A stretch of 64,000 nucleotides of DNA, taken from assembly GCA_026261815.1 (NCBI GenBank), contig JAMPIT010000437.1, positions 1,860,001 to 1,924,000 of the forward strand, read 5' to 3'. How positions within the stretch are numbered: position 1 is the first letter of the stretch; each line of letters begins with the position of its first letter. The position numbers and the translations under genes are program-made. This document shows positions 25,201 to 37,600 of this stretch, in pieces. Source of the DNA: Monarcha castaneiventris obscurior (Eukaryota; Chordata; Aves; Passeriformes; Monarchidae). The notes beneath the pieces are model-generated. The model ran no database searches. It saw only the letters and a program-made list of their open reading frames with translations, and was not told the origin of the DNA.

Positions 25201-28200
25201 GCTGCAGACACCTCCTGGAACAGCAGTGCTGGTATTTTATTTATACTGGACTACTGGGCTGAAGGGAACTTCTTGTCCAGTCAAAATATGATCAAATTAC
25301 AGAGCGGGTCTGTTTCAGGTTGTTTTCACTTCTATTAAAAAAATAAGATTAATTCGCAGACAGACTTGCTCTGATAGAAAGTTCCTCCAGTTTGCATCAC
25401 AGCTGTGATGGCCATTCCCAAAAAGTGGATTTCCATGTGTCTTAGAATGAGATGTTTGCTTGCAACACAGCTGCTCAGTTGATTAAATAAAAATTAAATT
25501 AAAAATTAAAAATTAAAGGAAAAGTCTTGTCTTGCATGATTTCTGCAGAGTGGTTCAGAAACTTAAAATAATAATAATAACAATGTGGTTTTGGTACAGT
25601 AAATAAAAATCAAATTGAGACTGAAAACCTGCAGTTATTAGAGATTAACAGCCTTTATACTTCAGCAGAATTTTTCTCTTCTTTTCTACCTTCCTTCAAG
25701 AAGGAAATAATTGAAAGTTTTTCAAACGTAACTTTTCAAAAACGAAATGTGCACTGAGCTCTGCAAATCAATATTTGCCACAGGCTGGTCATTACCTCAA
25801 AACAACCCTGAAGCATTACAAGAAACCCCCGTGATTTATTGGGATTGAGAAAGATCAAATAATCAGAATATGACAACAAAATGAGTATGACAGGAGTATG
25901 ATTACATCCAAGTTTCAAAAATTAAAACTGCATTATTTCTCTGAAGAAAATTCAGATCTTAAGATGGGATCAATTCCAGATGGGGCTAATAAACCCAACA
26001 AGACAAAGATGATTTTAAAGGCTCGTGTTTACAAGAGCTACTGAAAATATTTTGAAAGCAAGGTGTGTTCTCCAGCAAGAAAGGATCAGTGAGGGGAGGT
26101 TTTGTGGGTCACCACCCCATGCCAGAGGCAGGCACAACACACACCCCAAAAGCTCAGCCCCTCTCGTGCCAACCCATCCTTTTCACTTGGAACAATTTAA
26201 AATAACAAATCTTCCAGACCTTCTTGATTAATTGACCTAAACACCAATAAATGCTCACAGATTTTTCATCTCCTACGTGGGCTTGACTCCAATTCCTGTC
26301 ACTTGGTTCTGAGAAATTCTGTGGATGAGCAGCTTCAAATGGCAAATTTTCAGTGGGACCCCTTGTTCTTTGCCAGCTGGGGAAGTATCAAAGCGTTTCT
26401 TTTGAATATTCTTAATTTTTGCTACAGGAATCTCCACCTTTTCTGCAATGAGGCACCAACCTTTGTTAGCTGGGTTTTCCCTCATATTTTCCCCGTGTTT
26501 TTGTTTTGCTGGATTGACACACACGAGTTCAACAGCCTCTGAACAGGTTCCAAGGCGTTCCCTGACATCAGAAATTGTTGTCATTCCACTCATCTTCTGT
26601 CAGCCCAAGCAAGGGCTCAAAACACCAGCTGGGAGAACCAGGAGAGGACAGGCAGAACTCCTGGACATCCTAAAAAAAGCAGGAATGAACTGGATCCAGC
26701 TGCAGCTTCAGCCTCTTTTTGCCCTTTCTCCTCTCTCCTCATATCCTGGCTAAATCTTGTCTTTTTTTGGTCTCTGAGTTCTGTTTCCATTTCATCCAGA
26801 TCAATGCCCTGCAACTAAAGCAGCCAGGAGAACTCAAACCTGCAGTGGGAAAAGCTGCAGTGCATCAGGATTACATCCAGGGAGCCATGAATTATTCAGC
26901 CAAGATAAAGCTACACTTTTTTCCCTGTATGGGCAGTTTTAAAAATTGATGAATTTCACTTTTAGGGCAAGTTTGAAGCAACCTTTACAAAACGGGAGCA
27001 AAAAGTTACTCCAACAAGCTCTCCCACCTCTGGCTGCCTTGGCACAGCAAGGATTGGAGGAAAACCATCTCCTACAGTCAATTTGGACACCTCTAAACAA
27101 TAAATAAATTTTTAAAAAATCACCAATCCTACAACAGTTTGGGTTAGGAAGGATCTTAAAGATCACCTCATTCCCACCTTCCACCAGCCCAGGTTGCTCA
27201 GGTTTTATCTTAAACAATCCAGGAGATGTAAGAATTGTTTGTATTTTAAAGATGACCTCTCTCATCTCTTAATAAACCTCTATTAAATATCATTTCAGGG
27301 TAAAAAAACCAAGCTGCTTTTAGAATAGAACAGGAGCATTTTGGAGCTCCTGCTGCTCACGTCCACACCGTGACCCAACACAAAAATGCTTCTCCCCACG
27401 CTTGATTCCTTACATGAATTTGTATGCAAATTTCTTGTCCAGAACAAATGCATTACTAACTCTGATGAAATCTAGAGATAGGGCTTTGCAAACTTCCCTC
27501 TTCATGCTGCAAAACCATCCAAATCCAGATTGCTAAATTCTGCTTGGAATTCAGTTTCTGAGACAAGACATAAGGATTTCAAGAGCTGCATATAAAATAA
27601 GAAAACTTAATACCCACAGAAGGAGTAATTAGTACTAAAATCTCTCACACAGAGCAGAATTTAGCCCAGATATTCTTATCTTTACCAAAATGATTCAATT
27701 AACAAATGAATTGATTTTGGTTTGCTGTATAAAGGAAAGGACTTCACTCATTTCACTGTTATTTTTTAAACTTTCCCTCAAACCTCCCTTTGGGCTGCCG
27801 AGATCTTCAGTTTATTTTATTAAAAATTAAGAAGTCAAGCTCTTTTCGTGCTGTCCCATTCATGCCATAAATCCTGCAACTAAAAGAGGAAGGCAGGGCT
27901 AGGAAAGCCCCAATTCCAGTGCCAGGCCCCTGCCAGGTATCCAAGGAATGCACCTGGCAGTTCAACCCAGCCTGACTTTGGGCCCTTTGGAATCCAGCTG
28001 CAATCGAAAACAGCTCTGCTCTTATCAAGCCGATGCCAATAAGATGTAATTAAAACATTTGCTAACTCCAAGGGGTTCAGATGGCCTCAGATATTGAAAA
28101 TTCTCACACCTGAGAGAGCAAAGTCAACCCTGGCCTTGTAGCTCCTGCTGAAGTGCAGGGAACACTGATAATTCCAGATCCCCAAGGAGCAGGGATGGGA

Positions 28201-31200
28201 GCTGTTCTCCCAGGACATGGGCACCTGCAGCTACACGAGAGCAAAAAAAAAAGCTTTGCTGGAGTGTTTTGATGCATTTCCCTCCTCCAAACACACTTTC
28301 CTGGCAGGCTTTTGAACCCTGACATTTCCATAATGCCATTCCTGGGTAGAACAGCTTAATGAGTGTGGTAGAAAAGGCACCACTGATGTGTTTTCAAACT
28401 GTTTAGTGGGGATTCAAGATCCTCTGGCAGCTCAGGGCTGGCTGGGAGCTCATTCCTACCACTAATTACTTCTCCCTAAGAAATATTTACATATTTGCTG
28501 CTTTTGACCACTCATTATCTCTCTTTTTTCCCCTAACATGTCACCCGTTCTTGCTGCACAAAAATAATGCCTGTAGGTTCTTTCCTGTGGTGTGGGGTTG
28601 TTTAAGCTTTAGGCAATAACAAAATCCTGTTCAGCTTTCTTCATTTGATTTCCTCTCCTCCTGTGGGGCAGGTTTTATCCTGTACAGAGGCAGGATAAAA
28701 CACAGGCAACCTCGCTCACAATGTAATTAATTTAATTTCTTTTTATTGTTCCCAACTCATCCCTGGTCACCTTGAAACGCCCCTCACTGCTAGGAGCAGT
28801 TTTCTTGCAATACACAACTTTAATCCAAGACAGATCAGGAGGCCTTAAATGTTTTATTAAGGTAATTTTGGAATTGAAAACCAAAACCACTTCACTCGAT
28901 ATTCTGGGGTGTTTTCACAAGAAGAATAAACCCTGCTAAGTTCCCTAATTTAACTTTTTTCCTTATTTAAATCTGAGCACGCTGCCCGTGCTCACTCGCA
29001 GCCTCCACATCCCCATCCTCTGAGGAGCTGGGCTCCTGCATCAAAAGCTTCCAGGAATTTTTTCAGTTTTTCCAGGGTGCATATTTAAGTCTCAACAGCA
29101 GAAAATGAGCGAGAAGGAGGAGTGCAGCCCCAGGAACCCACCCTGAAGCACCTGCAGCCCTTCAGCTGAGGGCAACGCTTCCATTTCTCGCAGAGACTCC
29201 TCTTTGTGCTGCTCCAGAGAGGGCCAATTATGCCGAGATTTCAAATTTTGCCTGCATGGAAAGGCTGCTGCTGGCAAGGACAGGGAACACCAAGTCCTTC
29301 TGCAGAGGAACAGGGGAGCACAGGGATTATGTTCTCAGAGGGAAGGGAGGGCTGAGGGTTAATTCACTCAGGGTGTCCTGAAAGCACCACACCTCCTGTG
29401 GCACTCCAACCTTGCTCTTTAGATCACTTTTTGAAGCAAAAATTCTGTTTCACACCAAAATGCACTTAAAACATGACCAACAGCACAGGGTTTGGCCTAG
29501 GTTCAAATCAGGGCTCTCAGGGTGCCTCAGGAACTCATTTTGGTGTGAAAACTCCCCCCCCAGATCCATGATCTGGAATAAGAATTGGTGCTGCTGGGCC
29601 TTAGGTGCCATTAATTTCTTAATGGTCGCATTAAACAAAGAACCTGAGGCCTGCAAAGCCCAGCAGGAAGGTGCTGGTGTCACATTAAATAACAGAAGGC
29701 ACACGGGAGGGGTTATCTGGCAAAAATAAAAAGGAGCAGTTGCACCTGGGAGAAAACAAGAAGGGGGCTACAAACGTCTATTTTCAGCTGTGTTCCTGAC
29801 TTGTATGAGAGCAGCCAGGAGACATAAGCAGAAATTTGAACCTGTAAAATGATCTGCAAATACCTGTTCACAGAGGTATAATATGTTTTTGTGACCCACT
29901 TTTGAGATACTTTGAATCAGAGGCCCAGTGAGGTCAATTAAAGCCACTGCGACAGAAAAAACGTGAAGTTTTCAATTTGTGTCTTAAAAAAAAATCTCAA
30001 TTGAATGGTGTTTGTCACTGGAATTGTATTTAGCTTTCCTGTCAATTGGAGGTGCTGGGAAACTCAGCAACAAAACATTCCAGTAAAAATATCTCTTTTC
30101 TATAATAGGTTTGAGGTTACAGCCTCTCCTATTATTTATCCACACCATCTTCCATCCCTGTCAGGTTTTTCCTTAATAAGATGGACACCACCATGCCAAA
30201 AAAGCTTTTAAAACCTACATTTGAGACAACTAATTCCAATATGCAGCTGGAAACACTTTTGTTGGCTCTTCTGCTGTGGCATCTCGGGCAGTTTGGAGTT
30301 CAGCTCTCTCAATTGAACGTTTACATGGACACTTCGGAGTACACAAACTCCAACTGAGGCAGCTTAAAAGCCTGGAGTGCTCCAATATATCCCAAGAGAT
30401 TCCTTAAATTTACTTGGAGTATTTTTCTAGTCATCACATGCAGAGCTACAGCCTGACCCAGTGTGCAGCTACTGCCTGCAGCTGTGATACAACACAAAAA
30501 GGCAAGTAAGTTGCTTTTCTTTTTTAATGTTTAAAAATAAAACTATTAACAAATTTTCTTTCTCAAAGCCTGAGAATATACTCTATCACCCTAATATGAT
30601 AATTAATTAAAATAATAGATGTAAACAGCACATATTTGCCTCTGAAGGTTGAAGAAAAATAGAGTTACTGAAGTGGTAACCAGTGGAATCAGGAGGTTCT
30701 CCTAAAAGCAGGAAAAAAAGCGTGCTTTTTAAAAATAATTGACTGTTTTGCCATCATTCTCTTTGAAGATGTGGTTACCTTGGCCAGGCAGAATTACCTC
30801 CAATTCTTGTCTGTCTCTAATTCCAGTTATTACTGAATTCTGAGGAGAAGGTTCCTGACCTCGTCACATTATTTGGCATCTTATTTAGTTTTCCATTCTG
30901 CTTTTATTTACAGCAATGATATCCACAAAGGAAAAAAAAAAACCCCAAACTCACACAACTAAAAATTAGTGGTAAATAGCATTCTGCTTCAATACAAAAT
31001 AAAAATAATGTGAAGCAATATATCAGGGTACATAAGAACTAAAAAAGAATTCAGGTTGATGATTTAAATGTTTGCTAATTTAAACCATCACAGAAAGTGC
31101 TTATTTAAAGCACTGATTGAAATAATTCTATCCCGGAGGCAGGAGATTGCTCCTGCCCTCAAAGTTAAAAATAATATCCCCATTAACCTCAGCAACAATT

Positions 31201-31648
31201 TCCTAATTGCCAAGGATTACAAATCTTTCACGCAATGTTCATCCTCTGAGAATTCCGTCATTACTTCACTTTCCCAAACCACTCCTGCAATTGCAGTCCT
31301 AAGGCTTTTACAAAAGTCAAACTTCAGGGATGTTTTTCGTATGACAGCATCAAACATTTGCAAACATGAGGGAGCGTCACACCAAATTCTCTGTAAAATA
31401 AGGCAGCACCTGACATTAATATTTATGGGTGGGGCTGCCTGGGGCTCTCCTCTGCTGTGGTGATGCCAAATGGAGCAGGTGCTGGTCCCACACTTTGTTC
31501 CCTCTGTCCTGAGCAACAGGCACTGGAATTTGTGCCATTTGTGCCAGCAAACCCAAAGGCGTGGGCAGAAACAAAGAGGGCAAAGTTCACCTGGAGTTAC
31601 AACACTGGAAGTGCTTTTTCAGGAGCCACAAAGGAGCGCTGCCAAAAC
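22300..31648. other. Intronic DNA, mostly unique
   Basis: Only a CR1 remnant at 27125 was recognised. Frames such as 22439-23002 (187 residues) lack domains and have overlapping frames on the opposite strand. Confidence 0.6.
27125..27215 (-). mobile_element. CR1 LINE 3' remnant
   Basis: GTTTGGGTTAGGAAGGATCT, then AAAGATCACCTCATTCC and CCACCAGCCCAGGTTGCTCA, match a reversed, diverged CR1 3' end. Confidence 0.7.
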
Positions 31649-32810
31649 CACCCTGGGGTTTGCTGTTCCCCTCAGTCTGCACTGAGGGAAAACCGGGATC
31701 CATCCTGACCATGGGAATCTCATCACACACAAATCCAGCACCCTGGGGGTCCCTACTCCCCTCAGTCTGAACCGAGGCAAAGCCAGGATCCATCCTGACC
31801 ATGGGAATCACCCACACACAAATCCAGCACCCTGGGGCTCGCTGTTCCCCTCAGCCTGCACCGAGAGAAAACCAGGATCCATCCTGACCATGGGAATTAC
31901 ACACAAATCCAGCACCCTGGGGCTCGCTGCTCCCCTCAGCCTGCACCAAGGGAAAACCAGGATCCATCCTGACCACAGGAATCTCCTCATACACAAATCC
32001 AGCACCCTGGCGCTCGCTGTTCCCCTCAGTTTGCACTGAGGGAAAACCAGGATCCATCCTGACCACAAGAATCTCCTCACAGACAAATCCAGCACCCTGG
32101 GGCTTGCTGCTTCCCTCAGCCTTCACTGAGGGAAAACCAGGATCCATCCTGACCATGGGAATCACCTCACACACAAATCCAGCACCCTGGGGCTCGCTGT
32201 TCCCGTCAGCCTGCAGCGAGGGAAAACCAGGATCCATCCTGACCACAGGAATCTCCTCATACAGAAATCCAGCACCCTGGGGCTCGCTGCTTCCCTCAGC
32301 CTTCACTGAGGGAAAACCAGGATCCATCCTGACCATGGGAATCACCTCACACACAAATCCAGCACCCTGGGGCTCACTGCTTCCCTCAGCCTGCACCGAG
32401 GGAAAACCAGGATCCATCCTGACCACGGGAATCTCCTCATACAGAAATCCAGCACCCTGGGGCTCGCTGCTTCCCTCAGCCTTCACTGAGGGAAAACCAG
32501 GATCCATCCTGACCATGGGAATCACCTCACACACAAATCCAGCACCCTGGGGCTCACTGCTTCCCTCAGCCTGCACCGAGGGAAAACCAGGATCCATCCT
32601 GACCATGGGAATTACACACAAATCCAGCACCCTGGGGCTCGCTGTTCCCCTCAGCCTGCACTGAGAGAAAACCAGGATCCATCCTGGCCACAGGAATCAC
32701 CCACACACAAATCCAGCACCGTGGGGCTCACTGCTTCCCTCAGCCTGCACTGAGGGAAAACCAGGATCCTTCCTGCCCATAGGAATCTCCTTACACACCA
32801 CAAATCCATA
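31649..32810 (+). repeat. 90-bp minisatellite, 13 copies, with 180-bp higher-order units
   Basis: The GGATCCATCCTG core recurs about every 90 bases (near 31693, 31784, 31874, 31958, then regularly to 32763); a few units are 84 bases. Between 32101 and 32640 alternate units pair into near-identical 180-bp blocks, so recent unequal exchange worked in steps of two. Because 90 is a multiple of three, long frames stay open on both strands: 31851-32630 minus (30-residue repeats) and 32104-32664 plus. Neither has a recognisable domain, and both are best explained by the repeat period. Confidence 0.95.
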
Positions 32811-34109
32811 GGGTTGGGCCCTTCAGGCCTGGGATGGATTCCAGCAGTTTGGCATCTCCCACCCAAGTGCTCATCCCTGAGTTACCACCACTTTGGGAAA
32901 TGGGATTGTCTCCTGCCCAGGGTTGCTGCTTCTCTCCCCATTGGGAACTGGAGACTGTTTTTTTCCTACTTCTCCCTGTGTGATTCCCCTTTCCTCCCAC
33001 ACCAGTAAAGGGCCAAACTTCAGATAATTAGGAATAAATATCCAATAAAAAACTAGTTTTGTTTGGTGAGATTATCAAGACTCCTGCCCAACTTCCCTGC
33101 TTCCCAACAGAAATAAAACCACAGGAACCACATCACATATATGCCACATTAAAAAAAACCCAACATGAAAAAGCACCTTCTACATCCTACATAATGTCCT
33201 GGACATCTCCAAAACCATTTGAGTAATAAAAAATAAAGCTGGAAAAATCAGAAAAGCCCCATTCACACTGCAAAGCAGGAAAGCAGATGAAAGCTCAGGG
33301 GTATAAACATCAAGAACACTAAGGAGACAGCATGTTTCCTTCTCCCCTTCCTCCTACTCCCACACTTCATTGCTGAAGCACACAGCCTTGGACAGAGATT
33401 TCATTTCATGCCAACCACAATCAGATATTTCAATACCTCAGTGTTTGTTTGGAGGGAGCATACATTCCAAGGAAAATGCAGTCCATGCACAGACTACCTG
33501 GAAATAAATCACATTCCCATTTAAAATGAAGTTTAAAGAAGTGGCACAGCACAGAGCTGTATTATGGGCCACGCACTTTCACCCAGAAGAAATGTTTCAC
33601 ACCCTCCAGCAGTTTTCTGTCGGGAAGAGAATGAAAAAGTAAAGAGATTTATTACATTAAAAAGCATATTGATTGAAAGCAGTGCTGTATGACAGCTTCA
33701 GCTATTATAACAGAACTTAATAAAATCAAATGTTTACCCCTGAAGGGGATTTGGAGGGGAAAAAAAATAAAAAAGGCTTTATCAACACTTATGACAATGA
33801 GCAAATTTGCAAGGGATAACATTTTTGCGCTGAAAGTAAATGCAAATAAGTGCACATTTCTCCGGGGGAGCTTTGAGGTTTGCCCACATGAGGAGCCGTG
33901 GCTAATTGCGATGTGGCTCAGCAGTGAAAACACGTCCTTTGATTGTGTGGCTGGAGATGTCAGCTGCTCCCACAGCTGGGGAGCAGACAAGGTCGGAGAG
34001 GATGAGAGCAGGCGATGTTTCAGCATCACAATCAATTTGTAGCAGCAGCAGGACGGTCCTTTGTGCTGCCACACTGCTCCTGGGGCTTGGTTACAGGCCT
34101 GACCCAGGG
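32811..34109. other. Intronic DNA, nothing firm recognised
   Basis: The 33640-33870 part is AT-rich and repeat-free, with TTTGCAAGGGATAAC- and ATGCAAATAAG-like (octamer-like ATGCAAAT) sequence. It could be regulatory, but this is untested. Confidence 0.45.
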
Positions 34110-34655
34110 AATGATGCTCCTTCCTTCCCCTTGTCCACTCTGCTTGTTCCTTCTTCCTTCCCCTTGTTCACTCTGCTTGTCCCTCCTTCCTTCTCCTTGT
34201 CCACTCTGCTCATCCCTCCTTCCTTCCCTTCATCCACTCTGCTCATCCCTTCCTTCCTTCCCTGCCCTTGTCCACTCTGCTCATCCCTCCTTCCTTCCCC
34301 TTGTCCACTCTGCTCATCCCTCCTTCCTTCCCTGCCCTTGTCCACTCTGCTCATCCCTCCTTCCTTCCCCTTGTCCACTCTGCTCATCCCTCCTTCCTTC
34401 CCTTCATCCACTCTGCTCATCCCTCCTTCCTTCCCTTCATCCACTCTGCTCATCCCTTCCTTCCTTCCCTGCCCTTGTCCACTCTGCTCGTCCCTCCTTC
34501 CCTCCCTTCATCCACTCTGCTCATCCCTCCTTCCTTCTCCTTGTCCACTCTGCTTGTTCCTCCTTCCTTCCCCTTGTCCACTCTGCTCATCCCTCCTTCC
34601 TTCCCCTTGTCCACTCTGCTCATCCCTCCTTCCTTCCCTTTTTCCACTCTGTTCC
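34110..34655 (+). repeat. 33-37-bp CT-rich minisatellite, about 16 copies
   Basis: The unit is CCACTCTGCTCATCCCTCCT, then TCCTTCCCCTTGT, with variants that insert CTGC or swap CTTGTCC for TTCATCC. It is strongly strand-asymmetric (pyrimidine-rich on plus). It generates overlapping long frames on both strands (for example 33906-34763 plus) that read as leucine/serine/proline repeats and are not credible genes. Confidence 0.95.
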
Positions 34656-37600
34656 TCACACAACACCCAGACCCCATGCCAGCTCAGTCTGCTGCTTTTC
34701 TGGGATGGCTTTTCCACAGGAATCGAAAGAAAGGTGGATTTCTCCTCCCTCCACATTATTTGATGGCAAACCACTGCAGACCTGAAAGCCTGCTCTTTGT
34801 GACTTCCTGTTCTGTTTGGTTTTTAGTGTGACCAAAATATTTCCCTTGACCCTTCCTGAATCAGGCCTGGTCCAAGCTGTATTTGCCACATAAACATCGA
34901 ACTTCACGGCATAAATGAGCAGTTATTTAAACTCAGAGTTACACATTCTCACCAGTCTTACTCACCCTGAGTATTTGTCAGTATTCTGGCGCCTGCAAAC
35001 CTTTTTTCTCTCGTAAACTGTAATGAAATTTGCATTTTTTCAAAGCTATGCTGCTTTCAAATGAAACCTGCTTTTGGCACGAGCTTTAAACTGCTTTAAT
35101 AAAACCACCAGCTGAAGTGTTGAACACCAGCTAAAAAACAGGAGTAAAAGCACATAAAACAGCCCAAAAGGAAAAACAAAAATCTGCAACTTGTTACAAC
35201 TCCCGATTTTACACACAACTTAAAACAGCCTGGAGATCCAGTATGGACATTTTTGTGAGGATGAAAATTTCCTTTTGGGATTGCCTTATCTGTAGCCTTT
35301 GTTGTTTTATGACTTTCCTGGTGAAGTGAAACTCTACAGGCTCATAAAGAGAAAGGGTCATTAAATGTTGATGACCTTCTCTTACGTGGGAGAACTCCTG
35401 GGCTGGAACTGAGCCAGGGGAACTGGTCTGTCCAGCTGGGCTGGGATCTGGTGACAGAGCCACTGATGGTGAACCTGAGCAGGAAGAGGAGCAGCCAAAG
35501 GGAACCTGGAGTTCCAGACTCTGTTTTAAAGCACACAGTCCATGCCAGGAGGGCTGGAATGGGCACAGCTTCTTGGGACATGGCATTTCCAGAGGGTTTA
35601 TGGGATGAGGGACAAAAGTGTGGCCACAGGACCAGCAGGGATGAGGAATGTGGGTGAGGAGTCTCTGTGGGGCACAGAGCAGGGGGCCCAAAGGGTGGTG
35701 ACTTCACTTAAACTTTGAGAATTTACCAAATATTGCAGTGAAAAATTGGAGCAAGAGGCTTGTGACTTTCTGTGCATAATTAGAGCAGCTGCTGCCCTTA
35801 AATTAGGTTTGGGAAGTCTCCTTCCAAGGGCAGAGATTCAAAGCAGGAGGAGCACACGAGTGTTTTGTTCCTTTCCCCAGATCTGTCAGTGTTTCTGTGC
35901 TGTGCTCTGAGGGAAGAGCAAGCCCTGAACCTCAAGACCCAAGAAAAATTAGTGCCAGGTACCTCTGGAGTGCCTTTCCTAGAGTGGTTTGGGTCGGAAG
36001 GAACCTTAAAGCCCATCCCATCCCATGGCCAGGGACACCTTCCACTAGACCAGGATGTTCCAAACCCTGTCCAACCTGGCTTTGGACACTTGCAGGGATG
36101 GACCCCCAAACCTGGCTGATCTCACACCACAATCCTGCTCATTTCTGAGCAGATCAATGTGTCCCAAGGCTCCTGGGGGCTGGGGAAAGGTGGAGTTTCA
36201 CTTCAGCACACACAATACCTGTGTACTGAGGGAGACACAAAACCCCAGATGAAGAGGGGCAGCGCTAAAGAGTCCTGAGAGGAAGAAAAAATTCAGAAGC
36301 GCCAGATCCAGTGCATGGGAATCCTGCCATGAGCATGGGACATCCCCACAGTGCCAAAACTGCTGCAGGAAACTGCAGCCACCAGCAAAAACCAGCCAGC
36401 AGCAAAACACAGCAGCCACATGCCAAGAGATTGTTTCAGAAGTGAAACCGCCAGAAGCCAAATCGCAGTTTTAAGGCACAATTGACACCGTAAATATTTG
36501 GGTTTCTAGCAAAAAGGGAGGGAGGAGAAATCCTACCCTGCTCCAAAAGAGCTGCTGGAAGCACGACATTGGAGGCAGAGCAATCTGCTGGTTTAATTAA
36601 CCCACGCCACAGAGGATATGAATTTTCCTTCTCTCACGCTATCGAACACAAAAATAGCCAAACTCCTGAGCTGTGGAACAGAAATTGTTAAAACCCCACT
36701 GCTCCAAGACTCTTTGCTCCCCACCCACAGCAACTCCCAACACGAACACGTCCTGTGGAGGAGTCCTGAGTTCTCAAGTTCACAGGGAAAACTTCAGTGA
36801 CTTTCATAATCTGAAAGCATCTCACAATCAAAATTGACTTCATTAAACCAGTGGCAATCTGTTGGCAGCCTGCGAGCCCAGACAGGGAAACACCGATTAA
36901 AACAAAGCTGGCAAAACACATTAAAAATTAATTGACTTCTTGATTTTTATCAGAATTGAAAAAAGGCTCAATCCTACACCCAATGATACAGCCCCGAACG
37001 GCAGCAATTAAAGTTCCTCCTTCCAATTACAGCTTTTTACACCATTTTAATCAATTTTTGTACAGCAAATGAGCATTGAGTTTAACCCTAAATCAGATCA
37101 GCATGGTGGTGTAGGGTGAAAATCATAATCCTGGAGCACGATATGCAAGAATAAAACTTAGATAAACTAAACAAAATGACAGGAATGTTCCTACAGGCCA
37201 TTTCTGACTTGTGTTTTAGGCCACTGGAGGGGAATTCATAAGCAGGTTTGGGACTTGCCTATCAACATGACCTCACCTATGTAAATATTTATTCAAACAT
37301 TTGGGTACTTTGCAGGGGATTCCAGATTAGAAACCAAAGGAAATTACTATAAAAGGAAAACTGCCAGCAGTTTCTGTTTAAGAACTGCACAGCCTCAAAG
37401 ACTTCACCTTACAACTGAGCTGTAACATCCAGAGAAACTCAAAAGCTGTTGTTTGATTTATTCCTAGCTTTTATAAAATCCCAAGCCATTAATCCTGAGT
37501 GGCCTTTACTCAGAAGCCTGATAGATAAATTTTCATAGCTGAGATTGCTTAAGTAGTTCAGTAGCAGAGGGATGGGGTTGGAATTAGAATTAGCAGATTT

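Noticed and set aside
31851..32630. 259-residue minus-strand frame with 30-residue repeats
   Set aside because: It exists only because the minisatellite period (90 bp) is a multiple of three. The plus strand is equally open, and there is no start context, splice support or domain.
33906..34785. 285- and 256-residue plus-strand frames and matching minus-strand frames
   Set aside because: Products of the 33-37-bp CT-rich minisatellite. Several frames are open at once and the composition is extreme.
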